A stretch of 64,000 nt of DNA from Chondrosia reniformis (taxonomy: Eukaryota > Porifera > Demospongiae > Chondrillida > Chondrillidae): NCBI GenBank assembly GCA_947172415.1, contig OX359196.1, positions 5,211,901 through 5,275,900 of the forward strand. The letters run 5' to 3'. The position numbers were made by a program, and so were the translations under genes. Position 1 is the stretch's first letter; each line of letters starts with the position of its first letter. The notes under the pieces were generated by a model, which saw only the letters and a list, made by a program, of their open reading frames with translations, did no database searches and was not told where the DNA came from. Shown here in pieces: positions 12,001 to 23,800 of the stretch.

Positions 12001-15000
12001 TCCTCATTAGGGGTGATTTTCAGAATAAACTTATCCCTCTTATGTATATAATTTGTGTTTTGCTGTATAGTATATTACAGATAGGGGATTGACGGAGATC
12101 CGAAGGAGAATTTTGCATTTAATGAAACAGAGTCACTTTCGAGAAACTATAGCAGTCACTAGCCAGGAGATTATATGCTCTCTTGTAAGTTGTAGTAATG
12201 AAGTAGTTTGTTGTTAGTGATACTTTTGTGTTGAGAGTTGTCTGATTTTCCTACTAGAAAAGGGACAACCAGTCACAACAGCCCTCCTTGAACTTTACTG
12301 AGCTCCTTCAATTATTGAAAACCACTTACAAGTACTTTCCTAGAGCTAGTGTGATGTTATTTTATTGAAACAGTCTGTTAACAGAAGGACCACTTAGCCT
12401 AGCACTTTGCATAAATTTGGGGTAGCTTTTATTCCACTGAACATTGTTCTCTAAATCTGACAACTTTTCTGAGAATCCATCCTTGTCAGTAACTCTTGGA
12501 GTTGTTATTTTTTAAGGCAGAGGAATGAAAAGAGCAGTCAACAGACAAATTTCACTTTTTTAAGTTTTTATTTTGTCCTATAACTTTGTTAAGGAGCCTT
12601 TATTTAGTTATAATTAGCTATTATTAGACTTTACTGTGTGTACATATATTACTGTATATATATTACTGTGTAATGTGTGTAAGATTTCTTCTGTGTCTGA
12701 CCAGGGACTTAAAAGGCATCAAGAAAAGTGTTGATTTTCGCTTTCCACAAACCCTTTCTGATTTACAAGCAAACTACCTTCTAATTGATCCTCACGAGAA
12801 CATGGAACAAGCAGTGGTCCCATATCTGTCATGTGACCAAGATATATTATATTCCATCCTACAGAATATCATTCTAGTGAGTTGCCAAGGAGATCAGCAC
12901 AAGGGTAGCCATTTTGTTGCATATAACTTGTACATATATCCCATGTCAGCTGCATATATTGTATATCTAATGCAATTACTTGTATTAAGGTGGTTACACA
13001 GAAGGTTACCTTCAAACAAACTGTATCTACAGTAACATGATTAGCTATGTAACTGGTCATTTGTCTAATGTAATTATCCATAGTAAAGCGAACATGTACA
13101 CTTTATATAGTCCTGTCACTTGAACTATTCATATAGAGTATTTTATTGACTGATATGTCTGCCAAGGAGAGTTATGCTGCATTTAAAGTATTGGAAACAT
13201 TTTCAGCTGTAAGTACACAAGTGTGTATTTGTGGTGTGTGCATGTGTATGTACGTGTGTGTATGTACGTGTGTGTGTGTACGTGTGTGTGTGTGTGTGTG
13301 GTGTGTGGTGTGTGCATGTGTGTGGTGTGTGGTGTGTGGTGTGTGCATGTGTGTGGTGTGTGGTGTGTATGTAGTGTCTTGTGATTTAGGTAACATTTAT
13401 TATCTCTTGATTCTGCACATGGTATTGGGTATTTTCTACTGCTCTAGGAAGACCTTCAGGCAGTATACACATCCATGAAAGACAGACTAATACTTCAGCC
13501 AAGCAAAGTAGGGATAAAACAATGCTAATAATATATGTATTTATGCATTGACATCAAATGTATGTGTGTGATTCTGAAGGCTGTAGCACCGAGGGCAGCT
13601 CGGGGTGCTAGAAAATCTGCTGTTTTTACTGGAATGAAGAAATATGCTGTTTCTGCTAGGTACATATTCAGCATAGTTGCATAGCCTAATTAGTAGAGGA
13701 AGCTATTCTTGTGTCTCTCTCAGAGTACAGGCAGCCCTGATTGGGGGCCACACAGATGAACACAGAGAACAAGTTGAACACCTGTATTCGCAGCTGGCAA
13801 GAAAGTCAAAAGATATAGTGTCCCTTGCCATACCTGAAAACACATCTTCTACTTCCAGTATCTCAAAGGGCAAACGGAAACAGTCTCTCAAAACATCTCA
13901 ATCAGATTCAAAGGGTCTGCTACAGTTTAAAGGAATTGAAATGAAGGGGAATGAAGTACAAAGACCTGCTCTAAATGTGCTCACCAGTATATTAGCAGAG
14001 GATCATCTCAGTGAAATGTACACACCTACCGTGAGTTGGAAGGGATGCACTGCCCATCAACCTAATTCCATGCCATCTTTCCATTGATGATTTTTGTGTT
14101 GGATTTGTCCCAGTGGAGAAGAAGAGAAGTAGAAGGAGAAAACTCTTGTATCCTCATCTGAAGCGCTCTCACTAGGTTTTGTTCCCTATATGCCTTTATT
14201 CAAAGTAAATGTAGCATGTAAGAAGATAGTGTGTTAGATTATTCATTTGTCCCAGGCTGATGTTGGGACAGATTGTCCATCGAATGTCTTTGCCATCGAG
14301 GACGATGTGGATGACCAGGACTTGGAGAGAGGGTCAGGGGCCCTTTATGGATGGCCGTACTCTGTATCAGAAAGGATGGTCTGCGATTCCACTGTTTACC
14401 TTCTCCAGCCCAAAATTAATATGGGGCAGTTGCTGAGCCCAGTGGAGCCCAAGGCTGACACCCCACCACAATCTATTTCCATGGAAACTGCATCCTATGA
14501 GAGCACACCTAATGATAAGTTCTCAAAAGAGGATTTCTTTTCTCTACTTAAAGCAGAATATGAATACAGTGATGATGGAGTTAAGGAGGTAGCGGCCATT
14601 TTACAGGAAATTGAGAAAAGTGGACATTGTGGCTTACCTATGAAACTTCTTTCTGAGGTATTCTGCCAAACATCTATTATACTCTCTCTTTCTCATTCCA
14701 TCCCTTTATCCATCCATCCATCCATCCATCCATCCATTCATCCATCCATCCATCCATCAATCCATCCATCCATCCATCCATCCATCCATCCATCCATTCA
14801 TCCATTCATCAATCCATCCATCCATCCATTAATCCATCCAATAATCCATCCATTAATCCATCCATCCATCCATCCATCCATCCATCCATCCATCCATCCA
14901 TCCATCCATCCATCCATCCATCCATCCATCCATCCATCCATCATCCATCCATCCATCCATCCATCCATCCATCCATCCATCCATCCATTCATCCATCCAT

Positions 15001-16636
15001 CCAGCCAGCCAGCCAGCCAGCCAGCCATCTATTTTTCCTATGTTTCCATTGATTTCTTAGGGACATCCCAGTAGTGGTGATATTGTGCAACTCCTGCTTG
15101 GGTTTGGTCTGGTGAGGTGCCATTCAATGATTATACTCACAAATATGAGTGTTAGCATTTGAAAAATGTTATTTAAAATGTCATTGGGACTGTGAATTAT
15201 ACAAATTTAAAATTCCCCTAATCCATATGCAGTCATGAGTTGTGGTTTTCCCAATTTATGACTGGGTAAATATTATGTCATAAGGGCATCATTTTAAAAT
15301 ATGTTGACAGAAGTAATTGATACTCAGAGGATATGACTGACAGCGTAATATAATTGCTCTCTACATTCCTAAGGTCCATCGGGTTGGTACAGTGGATGTG
15401 AGACTGGTTGGCAGGCAACACTGTTCAATTTGGTATCGTGGTACTGCCCACCTGGAGAACAATGACGAGTCTCCAAAGGAGAGTCGATGTTCCCAAAGTC
15501 AGTTTCACATCTGGACCGACTTGGGCGGAACAGGATATAACCAGAAATTGTTGGATGAAATTTTGAACTCTGTCCTCAGACATATCTGCAAATATCCCTG
15601 TGTCACATGGGTAGGTAATTATATTCATAGTTTGTACTTTTAATATGTAATTGTATTCACAGAATTGGGTATATATAAGTACCTAAAATAGTCTTTTAGA
15701 CCCTGTGTCTGACCTCAGGAATGTTAACTGAGATGACCTTTATTGTATAGGGCCAGGTGAAGGAACAATTTACAAGCTTTCTTCAAGAGGCAGCTCTCAT
15801 TAACATTGTGTCAGTAAGTTGATACTCCTTGTTAATTTTTTGGTGCATACATCTTTATTTATATACTAGTGGCTGTGGTATGCCTGTAGTATTCAATACA
15901 TGGACCAGTTTCAATGTTTGATTTAATTGATATGAAAGTATGGAATAAAATAAACATATTTTAAAATATTTTCATTCCTAAATACACACTAAAATGGTAC
16001 ACGACCTTTGTATGCTTCCATATATTTAATTAGTTGTAAAATCAACAGAATCCTGTAATGGTCTTGTCCTGTGTTGCACCACAAGTTCCATATCAAAGTC
16101 TGTGTTTTGCTTCTATATGCTTCTATTGTCACATAATGTACTGTATGCAGCTTAAGAGCTTAATTCTATACTGTAGACTCTCATCTTGGATGGCTTGGTT
16201 TCAGTCCATAGTCTACAGTTCTCCTGTGAATCTTGCAGCCTTTTCCAAGAGTCAAAGACAGTTATATCAAATAAAGGTTAGCTAAACCGAGTATAGAGTA
16301 TCTATGGCTAAACAATCATTCTGTTTTATCAATGATTTGCATAAACTCTGACCTTTCACTGGTGCAATCAAAAAGATGGAGGTATAGGCACCAACAGACT
16401 TAATTGCCTCTTCACTAATGGTGTGCCTATGCTATGCAATTTCTCATATGGTGTTGAACTTTCAACTTTAGCTGTACTGTAGCTTTGGTGTGTCAGCAAT
16501 AAACACTTACTCATAAGAGCTACTTGTTAATGTGTATTTTTGTGATTTAATAGGGTATGAGTTTTTTTCACATTTTGAAGATGCTGTTTATCTAAAGCCA
16601 ACCATAAGAGGTTGTCAGAGAAATTTGACCTTCTAA
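6074..16636 (+). CDS. GTF3C1: TFIIIC large subunit, B-block binding (GTF3C1), 31 exons, 1573 aa
   Basis: Exons: 6074-6137, 6220-6571, 6692-6935, 7191-7502, 7615-7739, 8132-8256, 8324-8451, 8590-8654, 8727-8808, 8920-9015, 9077-9148, 9547-9858, 9941-10056, 10140-10251, 10336-10519, 10931-11133, 11452-11685, 11750-11840, 12081-12184, 12258-12331, 12705-12876, 13137-13208, 13448-13507, 13580-13659, 13724-14030, 14256-14657, 15061-15111, 15374-15610, 15751-15813, 16177-16276, 16554-16636. Phases match throughout and the total is a multiple of three. TFIIIC binds the A/B boxes of tRNA genes and recruits TFIIIB and Pol III. Family signs: the N-terminal LWSAT...ISFYE block; the B-block winged helix ([13 protein letters not shown], about residues 140-225); an acidic linker in exon 4; [13 protein letters not shown] (exon 15); [20 protein letters not shown] (exon 16); a SANT-like [16 protein letters not shown] (exons 17-18). 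It is shorter than the human protein (about 2100 aa). The start was chosen for its AAAATGG context and alignment. The exon 6/7 and exon 18 boundaries are the least certain. Confidence 0.9.
6995..7150 (+). repeat. 15-bp minisatellite (CACCCATCTGAACCC)
   Basis: About ten units of CACCCATCTGAACCC/CACCCATCTGATCCC in the GTF3C1 intron between exons 3 and 4. Because the unit is a multiple of three, both strands read as repetitive open frames (HPSEP, and GG-D/VQM). These are not proteins: the exon chain skips them in phase. Confidence 0.95.
7830..8104. repeat. Inverted copy plus four 47-48 bp direct repeats
   Basis: Four direct units (7915-8104) share GGAAGCCATTAG, AAAAGG, TCTGGCTACG and GGGGATT. 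One unit in opposite orientation lies just before them (7830-7876). Transcribed GTF3C1 intron RNA could fold the inverted unit onto any of the four direct ones. Confidence 0.9.
9222..9340. repeat. Small inverted-repeat element
   Basis: AGCTATTCAGAATTTG (9222-9237) is repeated inverted as CAAATTCTGAATAGCT (9325-9340), with further partial pairing inward (cttgtacaag...cttgtacaag-like). It fits a MITE-like foldback in a GTF3C1 intron. Confidence 0.7.
11247..11357. repeat. Short inverted-repeat element (111 bp)
   Basis: AACCCTTCAATTTC at the left end and GAAATTGAAGGGTT at the right end are exact inverse copies flanking about 83 bp in the GTF3C1 intron between exons 16 and 17. MITE-like; no other copy was noticed. 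Confidence 0.6.
11873..11975 (-). repeat. tRNA-derived SINE, inverted partial copy
   Basis: The reverse strand carries GAGCATTGCTGTG, TTGTAGCTC.GTGGCAGAGC and ACTGGTGGT, then TTCTGGGTT. These are the same blocks in the same order as the SINE at 5397-5565. It sits inside a GTF3C1 intron. Confidence 0.7.
13220..13376 (+). repeat. (TG)n-rich microsatellite
   Basis: Irregular TG/GTGTGG/TACG tract in a GTF3C1 intron. It generates long artificial Cys/Val (plus) and His/Thr (minus) open frames. Confidence 0.95.
14100..14250 (+). repeat. GA-rich dispersed repeat, partial copy
   Basis: Shares CCCAGTGGAGAAGAAG, CTCATCTGAAGCGCTC, GGTTTTGTTCCC and TTAGATTATTCAT with the family described at 2268-2515. 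It ends just before the exon 26 acceptor of GTF3C1 (exon starts 14256). Confidence 0.75.
14700..15027 (+). repeat. (CATC)n microsatellite, about 330 bp
   Basis: Long near-uniform CATC tract with rare ATTC/ATTA variants, ending in a CCAG run at 15001-15026. It fills the GTF3C1 intron between exons 26 and 27. The apparent Ile-His-Pro-Ser and Asp-Gly-Trp-Met open frames are products of the repeat. Confidence 0.97.
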
Positions 16637-17828
16637 ATGACTAGTAAGTGACCTTTAATCCAATACCTTTCCTGAGTGTTGTAAGAATAGGAAGTACACA
16701 GAGCACTATTTGAAGTTCTGTTTGGTAACCATACGGTTTTTTAGAATTAGTACTTCATTGTATTCCTTAACCACTGTAGTATAATCTGTGGCTTGTGGTC
16801 CAATGAAATGTTTAATGTTGACTCTTCTCTCTTTCTTGGCAGAAATATAACCTTATAGCCTTGTAACGGATGGTTCTTAACAAGACGATTTATAATTTTA
16901 CTTTTTTATTATTTTATTACAATACTGCCGTGCTAATAATATTAATGTGACAAATTTCATAAAGTATTACATCATTTATATTGAAGGTTAGGCAGTGTCC
17001 TAATTATACAACAAGTCAACTCGATTGTCTGGACTTACGAGGGACGGCGACTGAAGAAAGGAGACACTCGGTTGACCCTTTAGTGATTCTCTCTGGGGAG
17101 TACGACGCCTCACTCTTGGCCTGAGGCCAGGTGGTCTCTTTCAGCTTAGTTTCTCTGACTTGGTGATTCAAATTCAAAATTTTGATATAGCGGGTTTAAG
17201 CGGCCCAGTGGTCTGACGTTAATCGGCCTACTGCTCACTCTAGTTAAAGCGAAGCCCTCTCATACAAGAACCTGTCCGATAACCATCCGCCAAGAAGTGT
17301 GTTTTGAAGGTCAGTTTGTCGTATTTATGTTCAGAACAGTATATAGGTGTCTACAAGCAATTTGATTATTCAACGTACAGAACGTTTTAAGAGTTAGCTA
17401 TTGGGGACTTAAAACTTCAGAATACATCTGTATGTATGCTTATATCGACATCTTGTCTCTATCGCACTCCGGTCGCAGAGGAGATAAACTTTTTTTATAC
17501 TAATTAAGTGTAATTAGTGATTTGGCTACGTGCAATTCACGGGTATCCTTCAGTTGCTCAGTGCGTTCACCTTACACGACACAAGTTGTTGAAAGTGATA
17601 TATGTACTTGTGAAAATGTACTAGTATCGCTATACGTGTTGTATAACTACGTATTCTGGTATGGGTCTCGCGGGTTCTAAATTTTATTATTCAAGTTGCA
17701 GTTTAGTCTTTGTGTTTTATTGTATTTTCTATAATGAAGCTATGGGATGATTAAAGAGGTCCTTATTCTCACCTTGTAGGCTGTGATACCAACTTGACAC
17801 TAACTGATTTTCCTTTGAAGATAAGAAC
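16637..17828. other. Intergenic: GTF3C1 3' flank and WNK promoter/5' UTR
   Basis: About 1.2 kb between the GTF3C1 stop and the WNK start. No protein-like exon chain was found. The stretch around 17030-17300 is richer in CpG than its surroundings and is the best candidate for the WNK core promoter or a non-coding first exon. No canonical TATA box could be assigned with confidence. Confidence 0.45.
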
Positions 17829-20800
17829 ATGTCCAATATAATTACCACAATAAGAAATACAGATGACTCAAAGGATGAGAGAATTACTACCATTAACAAT
17901 ATGTACTCTGAACCTACCGATAATGGACCCCCACCCAGAGTCACACCTCCTATCAACCTCCAAGCACAGCCTAAGAAGAGCTCTCTCTACAGCGGCTCAG
18001 GGAAAAAGAAGAGAGTAAAGATCTCGCCCCAAACTAATCTAGTTAGCAAGAATCAGCCAGTTCTAAATTTACAAGATGACCATGAAGAGGAAAGCCCTCT
18101 AATTAGCCAAAATCCAACAGAAGGTAATCTTCAGCCTGTTTCATCCGTGAGCACTGATCTGCACAGCCGTTCCCCTGCTGGCCAACCCTTGAATGGGATT
18201 ATGGAGGATGGAGAAGTGGAAGGGCCTACACTTAGAGTGGTAAGCAGGGGTAACTTGGTGTCAAGAAAACAGGGGGACAGTCCGGAGGGTCTTGTTCCTA
18301 ATGGCAAGGCAGTGGGACAGGAAGATGCGGATGATGAGAGTCAGGAAGGCCCTGACCTCCTTGTAGGAAGCATAAAACTAAGTCACCCAGAAATGTCACC
18401 TACCCAAGGAAAGCCAAGTGACAACAACAGAGATGTTCAAGACGAGGAGCAAACAATAGGTAACAGAGAACTATTTGATGACAGAGAGTTGCCAGGTAAC
18501 AGGAAAGGGGTGGACTACAGCGAGGAGCCAGGTGAAGAAGAAGAGGATGACACCCAGCTTCCAACTGACCAACAGAAACCAAAAGAAGATGAGCAAGTAT
18601 TTCAAGAGCTAGGTGAAGTTGAGGTCCTCCGTAGTGGTGAAAGTGTAGTGAATCGGTCCTTGGATCAAGCTGAAGGACGTCGGGTGCATCGAAACAGTCA
18701 CAGCGAGTCATCTATAGATCAGGTAGAAATTAACACGGGAGAAGTTTCACTGGAACACAACGCTGTTGCTTCATCAGTGGGTGGAAGATTCCTCAAGTTT
18801 GACATTGAAATAGGACGAGGATCGTTCAAGACTGTTTACAAGGGACTAGACACAGAGACTGGGGTGGCAGTAGCTTGGTGTGAACTATCGGTGAGTGCTT
18901 GCACTTTATACATTTTGTGTCCATAGCATTCTTGAGTGTACAACAGAACCAATTCTACTAATTCTAATGAAAGGAGTATACTCATTATAATGAAAGGAAT
19001 GTACTCATTATAATATCCGAAACTGTTAAATCCATTTTCCTACCTAAATTATGAATATATGTTTCCTGTAGTTGTACATTGTGGCCAAATGTTATTTGAA
19101 ACGCCTTTTTTTCCTATACAAACCTTAAGACGGTACCAGCATGTTTACACAACCGTAAGTAACATACTGTTCAACAGTTTGGCTATTGTTATACGCATAA
19201 AAACGGGAGAAGAGATTTATGAACGTAAATGCCATAACAAAAGCTTGACATCCTACACTACAAGAATATAGGACTTTGCGGACTACAGTGGCACTTTTAT
19301 AGGGTGCATTAAGTTAGAAAGTACATTTGCTTAGAGAATAGGTGAAAATGGTTGCTCTGTTGTACGGAAGCCTATCAAAATAAACTGTATAGAGAACGGA
19401 AACTGTATGGCAACAGTTCTGCTGTTGTACAGCTGTTGTATGTAAGCAAATGGGAACTTTTTTGAATCCTACTGTTAGCCCACTGAGAACTGGACACAAG
19501 GAAGTTGTTCTCCATATAAACTAAATTAAGTTTATTGTCAATTGTCTAATTGTATATGTATTGTCTAAGGAACAGAACTTCAAGGTTATATTTAATGAAC
19601 AAGAGTTTTAAATCAGTATACCTATAAGACCATTTACCAATTGCATGATAAAATAGTTGTGGTTTGGTTATCACTATTTTTTATTATTAATTAGTTTGTT
19701 GCTGTACCTAGCAATGCATATGTATGGTTAAACCCATATGCCACACTAGTATGGTTGACAAAACCATCTATGGTATGGAATCCATTTTATCTTGATGACT
19801 TCAGATTTGGCTAAACAACTCTCACTTTGTTCAGATATTTATTTCATAAGTGAAACATTTTTCAGGTCTTTCTCTTTCTCCTTTATGGACCTGTTCTGCT
19901 GTCTTGGAACTGTATAATGTTTGTGATTGTGTTCCCAGGTTTCGGTATTCAGTCGCTAGGGGGATGACAATGTTGAAAATACATTTTACTGATTTATAGA
20001 CTATCCATTTGGGGATTAAATTATCCAGCTGCATTAATAGTTGTTAGAAAGTATTGTATGGAAAATGTAAAGATCAGAGCCAATCCTAAAGTTGTAATTA
20101 TTATCACCAATGTTGCCGCTTAATTTATCAGGATATGTAGACTTAACAGTGTTTGGGTTATGATGGTTAAGGATGGTTGACTCATATAGCATACCCATAA
20201 TACCACTACAACTGACATATACAGGGTCTTCTGTATATTAGATAATTCTAATGATATAATTAGTATAGTAATTGGATACCTTTAGACCAATCAGCTGTGT
20301 TTAATTCATGCTGCAATCTGTATGGTCAGATGTAGGTGAGCAATTGTAGTCTTGCAGTGGGATGATATGTCAAGGTGTCATAATGGAATGTATCAGCTAT
20401 GGCAAGCTCTTTATCCTCTTCATTGAGGTGTATGCATTGTATGTATAGTACCTCCCAATGGAGACATGTCAGTACATTTTAGTGACGTGTATGGAAATGC
20501 TGAATACTTACGGGTACTGTTTGGCTATAAAATATGTCTTTGTGGGATTAACTCACAAGCCATGTGGAATTCATAGAAGTAGTTTCTTTATAATTCCTTG
20601 TCTGCCATATGAATGCATTCTATGAATGTAGTGTGAGCAAATTTATTACTTGTATGTATATGTACGTACGCATACAAAACCGTTATTCTGTCATTAAGCC
20701 CTAAATAGAGTAAATGAGATGAAAGGATCACTGTCTGTCAATATCCTTTGCATAGTGCATTCACCTTTGTGGTCTTAGCTCAGAGGTAAAGTATTTGGGG

Positions 20801-23800
20801 GTCAATCTAGTAATGATTCAAAGCACTCAGTTCTCAATGTTTTATTACCCTGGCATATGGAAGATTACATAGTGGTGGTTTCTGTATCACTTTGATTGCA
20901 CAAAGTAACATTGGTATTTCAATCTCATTAATAAACTTACCTTCTGATTTGGATAATGTTTCCTTTATCTTTTGACAGACAAGCAAGATGAGCAAAAGTG
21001 ACAAGAACCGGTTTGTAGAGGAGACCAAAATGTTGAAGAACCTGCAGCATCCAAATATCCTTGGCTTCTATGATTGGTGGGATGTACCAGAACGAAAGAA
21101 AGTTATTTTGGTAACAGAATTGATGACATCTGGGACGTTAAAAGGGTTAGTAACATGTCGCATACGTACATACCAAGTAGTCTGTTTTTCAGTTGACAAG
21201 TAGAGCTACGTATGTATATCCTCACAGCCATTGCATTGGTCCCTGCAGCTGAACGCTAACCACAGATATGTAGGAATCACATTGACACTATTGTAGCATG
21301 TATTCTCAATGTAGTATTATACTGTATGCATACATCATATATTCACACCCATGCTTGCATTTTAGCAACAGTGAGATGGTTTACACTGTAATAGGATAGT
21401 AAGGTACCATTGTACCAACTGCTGGGTTTCTTGATAAGTGGTCATTCCAGTGAACCTGAACAGGTGGTTGTGGAGTTCACAGTTTGAATTTGTGTCATTT
21501 AATAATGGTGTTATAAATTGTTGCTTGTGTTAGTGTTAGGCATTATGTCCTCGTCTGTATGGTTTAGAAACTATTTCGAGTAATAACTCTAATTTGTCAA
21601 GAAGACTTCAATGAATTAGTGCACCATACCACTAGTAATTAACTTGCAAGCAGTAGTGTTAAATGGAAATAAGGTTCTTAACCTCTGAAGATTCATCACT
21701 TTCAAGTACTGCTGCCTTATCTTCTTTTCATTCTTACTGCCAATTTACACTTGCCTCATAGATACATGTGTAGGTATACAGATAGATAGATGTACATGTA
21801 CATATGCACATACATCTGTTAATACCCAATTATTATAACACTTTATTAATACATATATTTTGTAAATGGTGGTGTTTGGGAACTTTTTCTCTTCATAATT
21901 TTGAGGAGAGTTAAGCATCCAAGTAATCATTCATATAGGCCCAGCAAGGTGGCCAAGTAATTTGAATGCAGGGGGTGGTGGAGTGACCTTAATTACTTGT
22001 CTGGTGTTCCATTGCTGGGTATGCTAATTTAGCTTGCCCTTTCTCATACTGTATTAGATATATGAGGAGATTGAAGGAGATTAAGACAAAGTTTATCCGT
22101 TCGTGGGGTCGTCAGATCTTGCAAGGGCTGCATTATCTTCACACTCGTAACCCTCCAGTCATCCATCGAGATCTCAAGTGTGACAACATCTTTATCAATG
22201 GCACCACGGGGCTAGTAAAGATTGGAGACCTCGGACTGGCCACTTTAAAAGTCTCCCATGTCAAGACCGTTATTGGTAAGCTTGTCTCTAATTGCTGCAT
22301 TGCTTCAAGTAATTTGTATCTTTACACATCTCTGGAACAGTAAACTTTGGTTTGGTCAAAAGGGTCCTTTGTGGATAATCCTTTTTGACCCTAAAAAGAT
22401 ACATATTGTACAATTAGTAGACTAGTTGACACAGGTCATGTATTTAGCTAGCAGAACAGGGTAGAATAGAAGTACTTATTCTTGTTTTGATTTGCCATCT
22501 CTCTTTCAAAAGTTTTCTAATGGTGGAGGTTACAGTACCTCTAGTTTGTGCAAATATCCATTTGACCAATGTGATTAAAGTAGGTGATAAGATTTTCCTC
22601 CTCTTACCTTTTGTGGTTTGGTTTGTAGGAACACCAGAGTTCATGGCTCCAGAGATGTATGACGAACACTATGACGAGTCAGTTGATGTCTACGCCTTTG
22701 GTATGTGCCTGATTGAGATGTCCACTTTGGAGTATCCCTACATCGAGTGCAGTAATCCAGCACAAATCTATAAAAAAGTGACCTCAGGAGTGAAGCCTGA
22801 GTCTCTAGATAAAATGACAAATCATGTCCTGAAGGATATTGCTGCTAAGTGCACAAAGAAAGACAAAGAAGAAAGGTATAAGTGTAAAGTGTCTACTGTA
22901 ATAACCACAGCCTCATTTTATGTAATTCAAACTCCCATTTATATTGCAAATAAATTATATATTTTTCACCCTACACAGATATACCGTTGAAGAGTTGCTT
23001 ACTCACTCCTTCTTTACTACTACCGACTTTAAGATCGAAGTGATTTCTTCCGATGATGACCTCTCCCCAGATGAAGTATTGCCCAATATTGTGAAATTTA
23101 GAATAGCTCGTAAGAAAGCTGGAGAAGACATTAGCGGAACAGCCTTTGAGTTCTCTTTTGATATCGTGCATGATGAGACAGAGGACATACTAGCTGATAT
23201 GGTAAATCAAGGCATTATTAACCCTGAAGACATGACGGATGTTTCCAAGCTAATTGAGCGGCTAGTGGCCGAGGAGCAGTCAAAGCAGACTGGTCAGGAC
23301 CTGTCATCCTCTCCTGTCCAGCCAAAGGGATCAAGTGAAGATGGAGGAGACAAGACCGATTCAGCATCAACCTCTCCCCAGCACCAGAACAACAGCGACC
23401 CCTCCATGGTGGAGCAGAACAGTACTTCCACAGCTTCACCAGAGGACCTTACTGTAGGAAAGATGGAAGACTTGGAAGGTTTCAGTGATTCCTCCTCCAC
23501 TGTGATGACAATAGATTCAAGTCAAATGTTTACCACAGCTAGACTGGCATCATCCTCAGAGGAACGACCTGCTCCTGCTAGGCAGGAAACATTATCCATC
23601 CAAGAGGGAAGTTCCCTAAATCAGATTGTAGCACCATTATCAGTACCCAACCTGCCATCCAGCCAACAGGAGGAGGTAGCCAAGCTGCCATCAAAGATAT
23701 CAAAAGTTGCTGCTACTGTGACTCCAGGTGACGAGGTGGGCTCAGTTGGAGGAGGAAATGAGAAGCACCGAAAGCAGCGACCAAGAGGAGGATCCAGATT

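Noticed and set aside
13146..13478. Cys/Val-rich (plus) and His/Thr-rich (minus) open frames
   Set aside because: Translation of a TG-rich microsatellite; only 13137-13208 and 13448-13507 are exons.
14247..15074. 275-codon open frame including a long Ile-His-Pro-Ser run
   Set aside because: Only its first part (14256-14657) is GTF3C1 exon 26; the rest is translation of the CATC microsatellite after a good donor.
16861..17295. Transposon with inverted CGGATGGTT ends upstream of WNK
   Set aside because: Only nine bases match between the ends and the inward sequence does not pair; too weak to call.
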